DNA from: Rodentibacter genomosp. 2
Lineage (GTDB): Bacteria > Pseudomonadota > Gammaproteobacteria > Enterobacterales > Pasteurellaceae
Assembly (NCBI GenBank): GCA_001999425.1
Contig: MLHP01000017.1
Location: forward strand, 1 to 64,000
DNA length: 64,000 nucleotides
Direction of reading: 5' to 3'
Part shown: piece after piece, positions 1 to 10,393 of the stretch
Position numbering within the stretch: position 1 is the stretch's first letter
How the letters are laid out: each line of letters opens with the position of its first letter
Position numbers and translations under genes: made by a program
The notes under the pieces: generated by a model
Databases searched by the model: none
The model's input: only the letters and a program-made list of their open reading frames with translations
What the model was told of the DNA's origin: nothing

Positions 1-8
1 ATCTTCAT
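1..8 (-). CDS. Possible start of ccmG/dsbE, cut by the window edge
   Basis: A minus-strand ATG at position 8, followed by an AAG codon, begins 32 bases after the ccmF stop. In related ccm operons the next gene after ccmF is ccmG (dsbE), a periplasmic thiol-disulfide oxidoreductase whose protein often starts Met-Lys. Only two codons are visible and there is no strong Shine-Dalgarno sequence, so this rests on operon context alone. Confidence 0.25.
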
Positions 9-39
9 TTTTGTAGATTTACATACTAGCTAATCTACG

Positions 40-1986
40 TCAGCCCCTAATAATTTTATTAAACCGATAACGTCTGTCAAACATACACAACAGACCTCCC
101 AATGCCATAAACACGCCGCCAATCCAAATCCAACGAATAAAAGGTTTGTAATACAAACGCAATGCCCAAGAATTGTCATCGAGTTTTTCGCCTAGCGCCA
201 CGTATAAATCACGTGTTAAGCTCCCATCAATAGCAGCTTCTGTCATTGACATACGGCTTACCGTGTAAAAACGCTTTTCAGCGAATAAGGTTGCCTCCGG
301 TTTTCCATCTTTTGTAATATCAATTTGTGCTTTGCCACCAATATAGTTAGGCCCGTTGGCGTCACTGACACCGACAAATTTGAAATCATAATGACCAATC
401 CGAGCGCTATCCCCTACTTGCATTCGTACATCGCGTTCTACGCTAAAGTTTTGGCTAAAAGCAATACCCCACACCGTCATTGCCACACCAAGGTGTGCAA
501 ATAACATTCCCCAATGGGAACGGGATAATTTGCGCACACCAACAAAAAACGATTCACGATGGGTAGCCCGTTGTTGTAATTCGTAAAGTGCGAGTAATAG
601 GATAATACTAGTCATCATCGCGCCAAGAACGGAACTTACGGTAATCTTGTCTTGCAAGAAATAAGGTAAGGTAAATCCGGCAATCAGCATGACAAGAACA
701 CTGATGATCACAGGCGTTCGAATTACTGAGAATTGATCCCGTCGCCATTTTACCAGCGGCCCAATGCCCAGCAATAGCGCAAACGGTGTCATAATAATCA
801 AGAACATTTGATCAAAAAACGGTGCACCGATTGAAATTGTGCCTAATCCCAACTGTTTATGCACCAAAGGTAACAATGTACCTAAAAACACCACGCAAAG
901 TGAGGTCATTAATAGAATATTATTTAACAGCAACATACTTTCGCGAGAATAGCGTTCAGCATTATCACGTGAGCGAATTTGGCTACCTTTATAGGCATAA
1001 AGTGCGAGTGAGCCGCCAATGACAACCACCAGATATGCCAAAATATACAAACCGCGTGTCGGATCAGAGGCAAAAGCATGGACTGATACCAAAATTCCTG
1101 AACGCACCAAGAATGTGCCAAGTAAACAAAGAGAAAAAGCTAAAATAGCGAGGAGTACCGTCCAAGCTTTAAATGAACTGCGTTTTTCTGTCACCGACAG
1201 AGAATGAATCAACGCTGTACCGGCTAACCAAGGCATAAAGGATGAATTTTCAACCGGATCCCAAAACCACCAACCGCCCCAGCCTAATTCGTAGTACGCC
1301 CACCAAGAACCTAGTACGATACCAAGTGTTAAAAATACCCATGCGGCAAGCGTCCAAGGGCGAGACCAACGCGCCCAAGCCGAATCAAGTTTACCAGTCA
1401 TTAAAGAAGCAATCGCGAAAGCGAAAGCGACAGAGAAACCGACATAGCCCATATAGAGTAGCGGAGGGTGAAAAATCAATCCTACATCTTGCAACATAGG
1501 GTTAAGTTCTTTACCGTCCACAGGGAAGTCAGGGAAAGTGCGGGTAAATGGATTGGATGTAAATAATACAAACAACACGAAACCCACACTAATGATTCCC
1601 ATGATACCAAGTACTCTCGCAGCCGCTTCTTGAGGTAAATGTTTACTTAATAGCGCCACCGCTGCGGACCAAAGGGCGAGCAACCAAATCCAAAGCAACA
1701 ACGAGCCTTCATGAGATCCCCAAACAGCGGATAAACGATAATGAATCGGCAAGGTACTGTTAGAATTATTTACTACATATTGCACACTAAAATCATTGAC
1801 TGCAAACAAGTAAAACAGCGCGACAAAAGCAATGGTAAGGCTGACAAATAATCCGTAAGTCATTGGTCGTGCTAATGCCATTAAGCGGGTATTCCCCTTC
1901 TCTGCGCCCCACAATGGAAAAATCGCAAGCATTAATGACACGGCAAGACTCAAGGCGAGCGCATAATTTCCGATTTCAGCGATCAT
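40..1986 (-). CDS. ccmF: Cytochrome c heme lyase subunit CcmF
   Basis: Integral membrane core of the heme lyase that attaches heme to apocytochrome c on the periplasmic side. The 648-residue length is normal. The tryptophan-rich WWD signature (WGGWWFWDP) lies at about residues 236-244, and an earlier conserved histidine segment (HPPLLYMGY) starts at about residue 173; both are heme-handling regions in this family. Many hydrophobic segments are spread along the protein. The start overlaps the ccmE stop by four bases, implying translational coupling. It is the last complete ccm gene before the window edge. Confidence 0.97.
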   Translation of the reverse strand: MIAEIGNYALALSLAVSLMLAIFPLWGAEKGNTRLMALARPMTYGLFVSLTIAFVALFYLFAVNDFSVQYVVNNSNSTLPIHYRLSAVWGSHEGSLLLWIWLLALWSAAVALLSKHLPQEAAARVLGIMGIISVGFVLFVLFTSNPFTRTFPDFPVDGKELNPMLQDVGLIFHPPLLYMGYVGFSVAFAFAIASLMTGKLDSAWARWSRPWTLAAWVFLTLGIVLGSWWAYYELGWGGWWFWDPVENSSFMPWLAGTALIHSLSVTEKRSSFKAWTVLLAILAFSLCLLGTFLVRSGILVSVHAFASDPTRGLYILAYLVVVIGGSLALYAYKGSQIRSRDNAERYSRESMLLLNNILLMTSLCVVFLGTLLPLVHKQLGLGTISIGAPFFDQMFLIIMTPFALLLGIGPLVKWRRDQFSVIRTPVIISVLVMLIAGFTLPYFLQDKITVSSVLGAMMTSIILLLALYELQQRATHRESFFVGVRKLSRSHWGMLFAHLGVAMTVWGIAFSQNFSVERDVRMQVGDSARIGHYDFKFVGVSDANGPNYIGGKAQIDITKDGKPEATLFAEKRFYTVSRMSMTEAAIDGSLTRDLYVALGEKLDDNSWALRLYYKPFIRWIWIGGVFMALGGLLCMFDRRYRFNKIIRG

Positions 1987-2507
1987 TTGTTGCCTTCTTG
2001 TTTTTCTTGACGATCACGCACACTTTCACCTTTTAAATCCGCCTCATCTACCCCCATCGGTTTATGCACTTTTTGCATTTTTTCGCCTAATTCAGGCGGT
2101 ACATAATTTTCATCGTGTTTAGCCAACACTTCAGTAGCGGTCAGTACGGTCGGTTCGGTTAATACGCCTTGTGCAACAATACCCTGCCCCTCTCGGAAAA
2201 GATCAGGCAAAATACCTTCGTATTCTACGGTAATTGCAGGGCCAATATCGTTCAAATCAAACCGCACTTTTAAACTTTTCGGGTCACGCTCTACCGTTCC
2301 TTCAACCACCATTCCACCAACTCGGATACGCTGCCCGACTTCAGGTTTTTGGTTCGGGTTATTATCTTTACCCAAAACCACCTCTGACGGCGTGTAGAAT
2401 AAATCAATATTCTGACGTAACGCATAGAGTATCAAGCCACTAGCAATGGCAATACCAAATACAACAAAAACAACTAATTTAAGTCTGGATTTACGTCTCG
2501 GGTTCAT
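1983..2507 (-). CDS. ccmE: Heme chaperone CcmE
   Basis: Periplasmic heme chaperone, anchored by one N-terminal membrane segment (about residues 10-30), that carries heme from CcmC to CcmF. The heme-binding histidine is visible as H131 in the motif LAKHDENY, followed by Y135. The 174 residues include a charged, flexible C-terminal tail typical of the family. It overlaps ccmD upstream and ccmF downstream by four bases each, so the three genes are tightly coupled. Confidence 0.97.
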   Translation of the reverse strand: MNPRRKSRLKLVVFVVFGIAIASGLILYALRQNIDLFYTPSEVVLGKDNNPNQKPEVGQRIRVGGMVVEGTVERDPKSLKVRFDLNDIGPAITVEYEGILPDLFREGQGIVAQGVLTEPTVLTATEVLAKHDENYVPPELGEKMQKVHKPMGVDEADLKGESVRDRQEKQEGNK

Positions 2508-2713
2508 AGTGTGTTTCCTTTATTAGTATTAGCTTGTTGTAAACGCATTTCACGTTGGGTTTCACGCAGAACATTTTTCAAAATCGTTTTACGTTGTTTG
2601 AGGCTTTGTATGATCAACGCAACAATCGCAACCAAACTAATGCCGTAAGATAGCCATACATAAAAGCCATAGCCACCCATATCAAAAAAATCACTCCAAG
2701 TTTGGAAAAACAT
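2504..2713 (-). CDS. ccmD: Heme exporter accessory protein CcmD
   Basis: Small membrane protein of 69 residues that in the known pathway helps release holo-CcmE from the CcmABC complex. It has one hydrophobic segment at about residues 15-38 followed by a basic, glutamine-rich cytoplasmic tail. Sequence conservation in this family is weak, so the call rests on size, topology and its place between ccmC and ccmE. It is separated from ccmC by 27 bases and overlaps ccmE by four. Confidence 0.9.
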   Translation of the reverse strand: MFFQTWSDFFDMGGYGFYVWLSYGISLVAIVALIIQSLKQRKTILKNVLRETQREMRLQQANTNKGNTL

Positions 2714-2740
2714 TTTTATTCCTCCATAAAAATATAAAAA

Positions 2741-3484
2741 CTATTTACTACAATCTTTTGCCAGAGCTTTCACCCATGGGCGCTTTGCATCTTCTCTTAA
2801 TAATTCCGCACGATAACGCACCAGAGTAAGCCAAATATATAAAGCTAAAAAACCAAAAATACATAAAATCAATGGGATTAACATCGGAGTGGCAATAGAC
2901 GGTTTTTCAAATTTTGTAATACTTGCCCCCTGATGAAGCGTATTCCACCACTCCACAGAAAAATGAATAATCGGCAAAATGACCACAGTAGTAATACATA
3001 AAATACCCGATGCTTTTGCCCCGACCGCTCGATCAGAAAAACTGGAATAAAGAGCAAGAATACCAAGATATAAAAAGAATAGAATTAATTCGGCAGTCAA
3101 ACGGGCATCCCACACCCACCAAGTCCCCCACATCGGTTTACCCCAAATCGCACCGGTAATAAGAGCGAGAAAGGTAAATAATGCCCCAATAGGCGCCATA
3201 GCAATCATTGCTAAATGTGCTTGTTTAATTTGCCATACCAGTGTAATCACGGCGGCTACCGCCATTGAACCATACACGCCCATTGACAAAATTGCCGCCG
3301 GCACATGTACATACATGATTCTGAAACTGTTACCCTGTTGATAATCTGCCGGTGCATAAGCCAAGCCCCATACAATACCGACACTTAACAATAATAAACT
3401 CAATAGTGCAAACAGCGGGCTCAATTTACCACAAATTCGATATTGGGTTTCTGGTTTAGCGTAGGGATGTAACCAGTTCCACAT
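2741..3484 (-). CDS. ccmC: Heme-handling membrane protein CcmC
   Basis: Six-helix membrane protein that presents heme to CcmE. The WWD motif (WGTWWVWD) is at residues 119-126, flanked by histidines expected to act as axial heme ligands: H60 in the stretch YVHVP and another in IHFSVEWW near residue 178. Length 247 is normal. A 57-base gap upstream separates it from ccmB and holds an uptake sequence at 3517-3525. Confidence 0.97.
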   Translation of the reverse strand: MWNWLHPYAKPETQYRICGKLSPLFALLSLLLLSVGIVWGLAYAPADYQQGNSFRIMYVHVPAAILSMGVYGSMAVAAVITLVWQIKQAHLAMIAMAPIGALFTFLALITGAIWGKPMWGTWWVWDARLTAELILFFLYLGILALYSSFSDRAVGAKASGILCITTVVILPIIHFSVEWWNTLHQGASITKFEKPSIATPMLIPLILCIFGFLALYIWLTLVRYRAELLREDAKRPWVKALAKDCSK

Positions 3485-3541
3485 AAAAAATCCTCACAAA
3501 AATAAAAAGAAAAACAACCGCACTTTTGTACCGTTGTCGAA

Positions 3542-4207
3542 TTAATTATCCAAACTAATACGCAATGCCGCAGCCACCGCAAAAGGAGAAAGCGTAATTG
3601 CGCCTACCATCATCGCAGCTAAAATCGCAAGTTGCCCCGTATAAGGCAGATTCAACCCTGCCGCATCCAATACGGAAGAAGCAAAAATCAACACGGGAAT
3701 AAACAACGGTACTACAAGTAAACTGAGCAATACACCGCCCTTACGCAATCCTACGGTTAATGCGACGCCAATCGCACCGATACAACTCAATACCGGCGTG
3801 CCAAGGAGCAAGGTTAGCACTAACGCCCACCAAAGATGCACTTCAAGAGAAAGTAACAATGCTGCAATTGGCGAAAGTAAAATCAGTGGCAAGCCGGTTA
3901 AAAGCCAATGTGCGACAACCTTGGACAAAGCCGTTAATACGAGAGGTTGCTTAGTTAGCATTAATTGCTCAAGCGAACCGTCAATAAAATCATCACGAAA
4001 CAATCGTTCAAAAGAAAGTAATGCGGAAAGTAAAGCCGCCACCCAAACAATCCCGGGGGCAATGCGTGAAAGTAATTTAGGCTCAGGCCCAATCACCAGT
4101 GGAAATAACGTGATGACAATCAAAAAAAACCACAGTGGATTTAAAATTTCTGAGCGTTTACGCATCGCAATTTTTAATTCACGTTTAATTACTTCTAGAA
4201 AAATCAT
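3542..4207 (-). CDS. ccmB: ABC-type permease subunit CcmB
   Basis: Membrane subunit of the CcmAB ATP-binding cassette complex, which uses ATP to release holo-CcmE from CcmC. The 221-residue protein starts with a short basic cytoplasmic segment and has about six hydrophobic spans, matching the family. It starts four bases after the ccmA stop, so the ATPase and its permease are made together. Confidence 0.96.
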   Translation of the reverse strand: MIFLEVIKRELKIAMRKRSEILNPLWFFLIVITLFPLVIGPEPKLLSRIAPGIVWVAALLSALLSFERLFRDDFIDGSLEQLMLTKQPLVLTALSKVVAHWLLTGLPLILLSPIAALLLSLEVHLWWALVLTLLLGTPVLSCIGAIGVALTVGLRKGGVLLSLLVVPLFIPVLIFASSVLDAAGLNLPYTGQLAILAAMMVGAITLSPFAVAAALRISLDN

Positions 4208-4211
4208 TCAC

Positions 4212-4850
4212 TTATTCCGCTTTATACTGTGCTAAATTAAGTTTTTGCAAACGCATACTCGGCACATCTTGATGGCTCGTCATTAATACAATACCACCTT
4301 GTTTTGTATGCTTGTCAAAAAGTGCGGTCAAAATTTCCACGCCTTTTTTATCAATCGCCGTAAAAGGTTCATCTAAAATCCATAACGGTGCATGTGAAAG
4401 CCATAATCTTGCTAATGCAATACGTCGTTGTTGCCCCGCTGAAAGTTGTGCGGCGGGCAGATCTTCACGCCCCAAAAGTCCAACTTTCTCTAATACGTCC
4501 CAAAGTGCGTTATCTCCCTGCTCTGCTTGGCTAATACGTTGATAAAATTGTAGATTTTCTAACGCTGTCAGTTCCGGTTTTACACCAGAAAAATGCCCTA
4601 GATAAAGTAAATCCTGATAGTAAATTTCCCGTTGTTTGGAAATTAGTTCAGAATTCCACCGCACTTCGCCTTCTAACGGTTGTGCAAGCCCGGCTAAAAT
4701 ACGCAATAAACTGGTTTTTCCAATACCATTATGTCCCTCTATCTGCACAAAATCACCGCTGTTAAAATTGCACGATAAACTGGAAAAAAGCAAACTCTCA
4801 CCTCGTTGGCAAGCAAGCTCTTTAATAGATAAATTGTGAGACTTAGACAT
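4212..4850 (-). CDS. ccmA: ABC transporter ATPase CcmA
   Basis: ATPase of the CcmAB complex in cytochrome c maturation. Walker A (GHNGIGKTS), the signature loop (LSAGQQRR) and Walker B (LWILDEPF) are all present, followed by a switch histidine (TSHQD). I chose the ATG at 4850. An upstream in-frame GTG at 4862 would add only MFFF, which has no counterpart in the family as I know it. Neither start has a strong Shine-Dalgarno sequence. This is the first gene of the ccm operon; its promoter should lie between 4863 and sodA. Confidence 0.95.
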   Translation of the reverse strand: MSKSHNLSIKELACQRGESLLFSSLSCNFNSGDFVQIEGHNGIGKTSLLRILAGLAQPLEGEVRWNSELISKQREIYYQDLLYLGHFSGVKPELTALENLQFYQRISQAEQGDNALWDVLEKVGLLGREDLPAAQLSAGQQRRIALARLWLSHAPLWILDEPFTAIDKKGVEILTALFDKHTKQGGIVLMTSHQDVPSMRLQKLNLAQYKAE

Positions 4851-4960
4851 AAAGAAAAACACGAATATTGAATTGCTGTCATTCTATCACAAGTGAAAAA
4901 TTTAACGAGATTTTAAGTAGTCAAAACAATTAACCATTTGGTAGTAGATTGTAGGTTTTA

Positions 4961-4990
4961 TTGACCTAGGACAAGCTTTATTTGAATACT
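4961..4990 (+). promoter_or_regulatory. Candidate sigma-70 promoter for sodA
   Basis: TTGACC at 4961-4966 and AATACT at 4985-4990 are separated by 18 bases, about 150 bases before the sodA start. The -35 element is good and the -10 element moderate. Other promoters in this AT-rich gap are possible. Confidence 0.4.
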
Positions 4991-5017
4991 CAATTTCTAC
5001 AAAAGGGAAAACATTTA

Positions 5018-5031
5018 ATGATCTAAATCAA
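5018..5031 (+). promoter_or_regulatory. Candidate FNR box upstream of sodA
   Basis: ATGAT-CTAA-ATCAA matches nine of ten defined positions of the FNR consensus TTGAT-N4-ATCAA. It lies downstream of the candidate promoter, where binding would block transcription. That fits known anaerobic repression of sodA in enteric bacteria. The assignment is inference from sequence. Confidence 0.4.
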
Positions 5032-5141
5032 CTTTTCTGCTAGTATTTTCCTCTTAGTACTTTTTGGTTAAAGCTTTCGCATTTTTATGCTGACAGCCAA
5101 ATCGGCTCAAATGAAAACTCATTTTAAAGAAGGAATGAATT

Positions 5142-5792
5142 ATGGCTTACACTCTACCTGAATTAGGCTACGCTTATGATGCCTTAGAACCCCATTTTGA
5201 TGCTCAAACTATGGAAATTCACCATAGTAAACATCACCAAGCTTATGTAAATAATGCCAATGCGGCACTAGAAGGCTTACCGGCTGAATTTACCGAAATT
5301 TGCGCCGGTCAATTAATTTCTCAACTCGACAAACTTCCAGTAGAAAAACGTGTTGCGTTACGCAATAACGCAGGCGGTCATGCAAATCACAGCTTATTTT
5401 GGAAATCCTTAAAAAAGGGAACGACCTTACAAGGTGCATTAAAAGATGCGATCGTACGTGATTTCGGTTCAGTTGAAGCTTTCCAAACAGAATTTGAAAA
5501 AGCAGCTGCAACCCGTTTCGGTTCAGGTTGGGCGTGGTTGGTGCTAACTGCCGAAGGAAAATTAGCGGTAGTTTCCACGGCAAACCAAGATAACCCATTA
5601 ATGGGCAAAGAAATTGCAGGTTGTGAAGGTTTCCCACTTTTAGGCTTAGACGTTTGGGAACACGCCTACTACTTGAAATTCCAAAATCGCCGCCCGGACT
5701 ACATTAAAGAATTTTGGAATGTTGTAAACTGGGATTATGTTGCAGAGCGTTTTGAAAAGAAATCGGCTGATTGCAATAATCACGCCAAATAA
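5142..5792 (+). CDS. sodA: Manganese superoxide dismutase SodA
   Basis: Converts superoxide to hydrogen peroxide and oxygen in the cytoplasm. The metal ligands are visible as H27 (MEIHH), H83 ([10 protein letters not shown]), D170 and H174 (DVWEHAYY). Q149 in TANQDNP is the glutamine position typical of manganese rather than iron enzymes. Length is 216 residues with a short extra C-terminal tail rich in Lys, Asn and His. A Shine-Dalgarno sequence (GAAGGAA) precedes the ATG. The gene stands alone, divergent from ccmA. Confidence 0.98.
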   Translation: MAYTLPELGYAYDALEPHFDAQTMEIHHSKHHQAYVNNANAALEGLPAEFTEICAGQLISQLDKLPVEKRVALRNNAGGHANHSLFWKSLKKGTTLQGALKDAIVRDFGSVEAFQTEFEKAAATRFGSGWAWLVLTAEGKLAVVSTANQDNPLMGKEIAGCEGFPLLGLDVWEHAYYLKFQNRRPDYIKEFWNVVNWDYVAERFEKKSADCNNHAK

Positions 5793-5804
5793 TCTATGAA
5801 CGAC

Positions 5805-5834
5805 AAAAGTGCGGTCAATTTTGACCGCACTTTT
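5805..5834. terminator. Bidirectional terminator made of paired uptake sequences
   Basis: AAAAGTGCGGTC and GACCGCACTTTT face each other across a six-base loop, giving a 12-bp stem with A and T tails on both sides. It sits between the convergent sodA and methyltransferase genes and should terminate both. The stem consists of two inverted uptake signals. Confidence 0.85.
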
Positions 5835-6277
5835 CATATCCAACGCCTAACTTTCGATTTATACCGACGATATGTATCCCCAAATTGCTTTTCTAAATAG
5901 ATTTCTTCTCGAGAAATTTGGAATCGATTCATTAAAAATATAAAAGTAATAACCCCACTCCAAGCCAATAAATGCCCTAACCATAATGCCCATGATACAA
6001 GAATCAGTAATAGACTTAGGTACATTGGGTTACGCGTGATTTGAAAAATACCGGATGTAACAAGCCTTGTCGTTTTATCCAACTGTTTCGGATCAATAGA
6101 TGTGTCATTGCGATACAATTGCCACATACTCGCAACAGCAATCAAAATAGATACGAGAATAAAAAACCAAACAGCATAAAGAAATCTAGAATATTGTCCT
6201 ATTTCAGGTAATGCATACATCACCACACCAATGGAGACACAAAGAATTGGGGGAGGAAGTGGAAATAAAAAGCACAT
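5834..6277 (-). CDS. Isoprenylcysteine/phospholipid methyltransferase-family membrane protein
   Basis: 147-residue membrane protein with about four hydrophobic segments. The C-terminal half carries the family pattern: an RNPMYLS segment at about residues 80-86, then a paired-glutamate region (SREEIYLEKQFG) and a basic YRRYKSKVRRW end. These form the SAM-binding region of the ICMT/PEMT-like family. I kept the ATG at 6277 because the N-terminal PLPPPILC resembles the proline motif that usually opens these proteins. The substrate is unknown. Its start lies six bases after the yfgM terminator hairpin, and the stop falls on the edge of the uptake-sequence terminator. Confidence 0.8.
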   Translation of the reverse strand: MCFLFPLPPPILCVSIGVVMYALPEIGQYSRFLYAVWFFILVSILIAVASMWQLYRNDTSIDPKQLDKTTRLVTSGIFQITRNPMYLSLLLILVSWALWLGHLLAWSGVITFIFLMNRFQISREEIYLEKQFGDTYRRYKSKVRRWI

Positions 6278-6282
6278 AAAAC

Positions 6283-6302
6283 AAACGCCCTCTCGGGCGC
6301 TT
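6283..6302 (-). terminator. Terminator of the hisS-yfgM side, next to the following start codon
   Basis: On the minus strand AAGCGCCC and GGGCGTTT pair across a GAGA tetraloop (one G-U pair), followed by GTTTT. The next gene's ATG at 6277 falls in the tail. The GAGAGGG of the loop and stem is the only Shine-Dalgarno-like sequence for that gene. Confidence 0.7.
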
Positions 6303-6306
6303 TATA

Positions 6307-6921
6307 CTAAAGATTGTTTAACTTCATTTGAGCCATTTGCTGTTCTAATGAGCTACCTGTTTGAAGCACTTGCTCAAAACTATTTTTTGCCGCAACAGTG
6401 TCGCCTTTTGCCAACTGAATATCACCGACTAAAAGTATTTTGCGAGCATTAAAACCGGCACTCTTTACCTGTTCAAGTGTTGATAATGCACTATCTAATT
6501 GACCTAACTGGAACTGCACGGCACTTAAACGTAACGCGGCAAGCGATGTTAATAATTCATCTTGAGATTGTGTTAAAACTTGCTGTAACGCAACTTCAGC
6601 ACCCGCAAAATCTTGTTTTGCCACTGCATTTTTTGCTTCATCAAATAATGCAAAGACTGCATAGCTGGTTTTACTGTTCGCTTGGACGAATTCTGCTAAT
6701 TTCGTTTTTTGAGCAGCGGAGTCTTGCTCGGCTGCATAAATCAAAGAATCATACCCTGCCGATGCTTCAGCAATTTGATTTGCTTGGTAAGTCTGCCAAT
6801 AACGCCAACCAAACATACCGCTCACACCTAAAATAAAAGCGACAATGATTGTTTTGCCGTTTTCTTTCCACCATTCTTTTAACTGGTTAATCTCTTGTTC
6901 TTCTTCAATAGAATATGCCAT
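6307..6921 (-). CDS. yfgM: YfgM family ancillary SecYEG translocon subunit
   Basis: Type II inner-membrane protein: a short cytoplasmic N-terminus with a charged WWKENGK stretch, one membrane span at about residues 22-40, then a periplasmic TPR-like helical repeat domain. YfgM works with PpiD at the SecYEG exit in E. coli, and ppiD is also in this window at 19982-21844. The 204-residue length is typical. It sits 18 bases after hisS, as in related genomes. Confidence 0.92.
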   Translation of the reverse strand: MAYSIEEEQEINQLKEWWKENGKTIIVAFILGVSGMFGWRYWQTYQANQIAEASAGYDSLIYAAEQDSAAQKTKLAEFVQANSKTSYAVFALFDEAKNAVAKQDFAGAEVALQQVLTQSQDELLTSLAALRLSAVQFQLGQLDSALSTLEQVKSAGFNARKILLVGDIQLAKGDTVAAKNSFEQVLQTGSSLEQQMAQMKLNNL

Positions 6922-6939
6922 ATTCTTTTCCTTTATAAA

Positions 6940-8211
6940 TTAAAATTGAGTCTGAATATAATCAACGACTTGTCCAATTTCAAAAGTCTGTTGCTCAACC
7001 CCACCGTGTAAATGTTTCACAACTACCTGACTATTTTGCACTTCACTTTCACCGATCACTAAAGCTAAAGTTGCACCGGATTTATCCGCACGTTTAAATT
7101 GTTTTTTAAAATTACCACCCGAGCAATGTTGCATAACCCGTAAGTGCGGCAATGCTGAACGAATTTTTTCAGCAATATGTAAGGCAGCTAAAGTTGTATC
7201 TTTTCCTTGATGAATTACATAAATATCAACCGAACTTTTTAACGGTATGGCTACATTAACTTCTTGCACCAATAAAACTAAACGTTCCAGTCCCATAGCA
7301 AACCCTACACCGGATGTAGCGTGTCCGCCAAGCTGTTCAACCAAACCGTCATAACGACCGCCACCACATACCGTGCCTTGCGCCCCCAGTGCAGAGGTTA
7401 CCCATTCAAACACAGTTTTATTGTAATAATCCAATCCCCGTACAAGTTTTGGATTAATTTCATATTGAATTCCCACTGCATCTAATAAAGCACATAATTG
7501 AGCAAAATGTGTACGACTCTCTTCATCCAAATAATCAAGGAGTTTCGGTGCACTATCTAACACTTTTTGTAATTCTTGATTTTTAGTATCCAAAATACGC
7601 AGAGGATTTTTTACTAAACGTTCTTTTTCTTCTTCGCTCATTAGATCTTGATATTTTTCCAAGAACGCTACCAGTGCAGAGCGATAACTTGCTCTTGCTT
7701 CTAATGAACCGATTGAGTTTAGTTGCAGAGAAACCTGCTGATCAATGCCTAATTTTTTCCAAAGTCTCGCCGTTAAAATAATTAACTCGGCGTCGATTTC
7801 CGGATTAGCAATACCAAAAACTTCAACCCCCGCTTGATGGAACTGGCGATAACGTCCCTTTTGCGGACGTTCATGGCGAAACATCGGGCCCATATACCAC
7901 AAACGCTGTTCATTATTATAAATCCAACCATGTTCAATCGCCGCCCGCACACAACCTGCCGTCCCTTCAGGGCGAAGGGTTAATTGTTCATCGTTATCCC
8001 AAAAAGTGTACATTTCTTTTGAAACAACATCTGTTACTTCGCCAATAGCACGGGCAAATAACGGTGTACTTTCAACAATCGGCATACGCACTTCAGAGTA
8101 GCCATAACTGTTTAATACTTCACATACCTGCATTTCAACCCATTGCCATAATGGGGATTCTGTCGGTGGACAATCGTTCATACCACGAATTGCTTGAATT
8201 GTTTTTGCCAC
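6940..8211 (-). CDS. hisS: Histidine-tRNA ligase
   Basis: Class II aminoacyl-tRNA synthetase that charges tRNA-His. Motif 2 ([19 protein letters not shown]) and the histidine-specific motifs [13 protein letters not shown] and GGGRYDGL are present. Length 423 residues is normal, with an anticodon-binding C-terminal domain. It begins nine bases after the ispG stop and is probably co-transcribed with it. Confidence 0.98.
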   Translation of the reverse strand: MAKTIQAIRGMNDCPPTESPLWQWVEMQVCEVLNSYGYSEVRMPIVESTPLFARAIGEVTDVVSKEMYTFWDNDEQLTLRPEGTAGCVRAAIEHGWIYNNEQRLWYMGPMFRHERPQKGRYRQFHQAGVEVFGIANPEIDAELIILTARLWKKLGIDQQVSLQLNSIGSLEARASYRSALVAFLEKYQDLMSEEEKERLVKNPLRILDTKNQELQKVLDSAPKLLDYLDEESRTHFAQLCALLDAVGIQYEINPKLVRGLDYYNKTVFEWVTSALGAQGTVCGGGRYDGLVEQLGGHATSGVGFAMGLERLVLLVQEVNVAIPLKSSVDIYVIHQGKDTTLAALHIAEKIRSALPHLRVMQHCSGGNFKKQFKRADKSGATLALVIGESEVQNSQVVVKHLHGGVEQQTFEIGQVVDYIQTQF

Positions 8212-8220
8212 AAATTTTCC

Positions 8221-9333
8221 TTAAATAATACGATTTTTGGGATCTTGCAATGCGACTTTCGCACGGATCTTTGCTTCTAATTGATTGATAATATCTTCGT
8301 TATCAAACCGCTCTTTTTGACGCTCGCCATCTATATAATAACCGCTTTTCTTATTACCACCGGTTACGCCAAGATCAGAGACTAAGGCTTCACCTGGTCC
8401 ATTTACGACACAGCCGATAATAGATACATCCATAGGTGTAATAATATCTTCAAGACGTTGCTCTAAAGCATTCACTGTACCGATCACATCAAATTCCTGA
8501 CGAGAACAGGTTGGACAGGCAATAAAATTAATTCCTCGGGAACGAATACGCAACGATTTTAAAATATCAAAACCGACTTTGATTTCTTCCACAGGATCTG
8601 CCGCTAAGGAAACTCGTAATGTATCTCCTATTCCTTCCGCGAGTAGCATTCCTAAACCGATTGCTGATTTAACGGCTCCGGCACGTGCACCACCAGCTTC
8701 AGTAATCCCTAAATGTAACGGCTGTTTAATAGATTTTGCCAGTAAACGATAAGACTCTACCGCCAAAGATACATCGGATGCCTTCACACTCACTTTAAAT
8801 TGATCAAAGTTAAAACGATCTAAAATCTCTACGTGACGCAATGCAGATTCAACTAGTGCTTCAGGAGTTGGCTCACCGTATTTTTCTTGAATGTATTTCT
8901 CTAAAGAACCGGCATTCACACCAATACGAATAGGGATATTTTTATCACGTGCACAATCCACTACTGCGCGAATACGATCCTCTCGTCCGATGTTACCGGG
9001 ATTTATACGCAAGCAATCTACACCATACTCAGCAACTTTTAATGCAATACGGTAATCAAAATGAATATCCGCGATCAATGGTACATTGACTTGTTGTTTA
9101 ATAATTTTAAACGCTTCAGCTGCATCCATAGTTGGCACGGAAACACGCACAATGTCAGCCCCCACACGCTCTAAAGATTTAATCTGAGCAACTGTAGAAT
9201 CAATATCCGTAGTACGCGTATTTGTCATAGATTGCACGGCAATCGGCGCATCTCCACCAATCGGCACATTACCTACATAAATTTTTGTCGATTCACGACG
9301 CTTAATTATCGGTTGAAGAGCTGACATTATCAT
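8221..9333 (-). CDS. ispG: 4-hydroxy-3-methylbut-2-en-1-yl diphosphate synthase IspG
   Basis: Iron-sulfur enzyme of the MEP isoprenoid pathway that makes HMBPP from methylerythritol cyclodiphosphate. The [4Fe-4S] ligands are visible in CPTCSRQE and GCVVNGPGE near the C-terminus, after a TIM-barrel N-terminal domain. Length is 370 residues. It needs Fe-S clusters, as supplied by the isc operon in this window. It is flanked closely by rodZ and hisS. Confidence 0.98.
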   Translation of the reverse strand: MIMSALQPIIKRRESTKIYVGNVPIGGDAPIAVQSMTNTRTTDIDSTVAQIKSLERVGADIVRVSVPTMDAAEAFKIIKQQVNVPLIADIHFDYRIALKVAEYGVDCLRINPGNIGREDRIRAVVDCARDKNIPIRIGVNAGSLEKYIQEKYGEPTPEALVESALRHVEILDRFNFDQFKVSVKASDVSLAVESYRLLAKSIKQPLHLGITEAGGARAGAVKSAIGLGMLLAEGIGDTLRVSLAADPVEEIKVGFDILKSLRIRSRGINFIACPTCSRQEFDVIGTVNALEQRLEDIITPMDVSIIGCVVNGPGEALVSDLGVTGGNKKSGYYIDGERQKERFDNEDIINQLEAKIRAKVALQDPKNRII

Positions 9334-9339
9334 TCCTTA

Positions 9340-10323
9340 TTAAGGTTGTGAAAGTTTAAATTTCGCGACACGCCCGTCCACTTTTAAAGGATAATCCTGC
9401 CCCTTATAAGTGATACGAACATTCCCCGGTGCTCCTACAATCAATGAAAATTCATTACCACTAAAGGTTAAGACTTCACCTTGCTTATATTCTTTTTGTG
9501 CAAGCACTTTTCGATTCTGATCTTTTATACTTAGCCAACTGGTATTTTTTAATATTTCCACGACTAAATCACCTTGAGCAGCAGGCGTAGGAGGAGAAAT
9601 GGTTGGATTTTCAACCGCACTTTGCGTATCAAGAATCGCAATTTCGTTCAGCGTTGTGTCTTCGCCAGAAGTGATTGATTTAGGTAAAACATTTTGCTCA
9701 GTTTGATCAGAAATAGTTTCTCGTTCGGCTTTCACTTCAGCCATTACCGCCATACTATTCTGGGTATTTTCCGGCAGTATCGGTTGAACACTTGGTAGTT
9801 CAGTAGGTGAAATAGAGGAATTTTCAGATGCTACTTGGGTGGTTTCTGTATTTGAAACATAACTTTGAACTAAGGTATCACGCTCTTCATTAGATTTTTG
9901 ATAGTTCTGCCACCACCACAAGCCCGTCATACCTAATGCGACTAAAAGCACTAATGCGGTTAGATAGCCAACCCAACGACTGTGAGAAGAATATTGATTT
10001 ACCGAGCGAGTAGAACGGGCATTTTTTCCCAAATCATTTTGTTCATCTTCTCCAAAAGAGAGAGCAGCCCAAAGACTTTCAGGTAAACGCAAAAACTTCC
10101 CATAATTGCGCACATACCCTTTCATGAAAGCCGCAGGCACATTTTTTTGGATAAACTCATTATTTTCGATTTGAGCTAAAATCGCGGGACGTAATGTAAT
10201 TTGCTTAGAGACATCTTCAAGAGAAAGATTTAAGGCTTCGCGGGCCTCACGAAATTTATCTCCCAAAGATATAGGTTGATCTGCTTGCGTTTTCGTTTCC
10301 ATTTGTTCAGCCTGGGCATTCAT
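9340..10323 (-). CDS. rodZ: Cytoskeletal protein RodZ
   Basis: Bitopic membrane protein linking MreB to the cell-wall elongation machinery. An N-terminal helix-turn-helix domain (REAREALNLSLEDVSKQI onward) is followed by a basic region, one membrane span (VGYLTALVLLVALGMTGLWW), a low-complexity Ser/Thr/Glu-rich periplasmic linker, and a C-terminal beta domain ending near KFKLSQP. I chose the ATG at 10323 (MNAQAEQM). The frame is open to a TTG at 10389, but that 22-residue extension has no family support. The ATG at 10302 is another option. Confidence 0.88.
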   Translation of the reverse strand: MNAQAEQMETKTQADQPISLGDKFREAREALNLSLEDVSKQITLRPAILAQIENNEFIQKNVPAAFMKGYVRNYGKFLRLPESLWAALSFGEDEQNDLGKNARSTRSVNQYSSHSRWVGYLTALVLLVALGMTGLWWWQNYQKSNEERDTLVQSYVSNTETTQVASENSSISPTELPSVQPILPENTQNSMAVMAEVKAERETISDQTEQNVLPKSITSGEDTTLNEIAILDTQSAVENPTISPPTPAAQGDLVVEILKNTSWLSIKDQNRKVLAQKEYKQGEVLTFSGNEFSLIVGAPGNVRITYKGQDYPLKVDGRVAKFKLSQP

Positions 10324-10393
10324 AATGTTTATTAATTTATGAGACACAATTAAAGGCTGAATTTTAAAGTCCAAAGCAATTTTTGGCAATGTT

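Noticed and set aside
1019..1499. Open frames on the plus strand across ccmF and similar antisense frames elsewhere
   Set aside because: They lie opposite well-supported genes, lack ribosome sites and show no recognisable domains.
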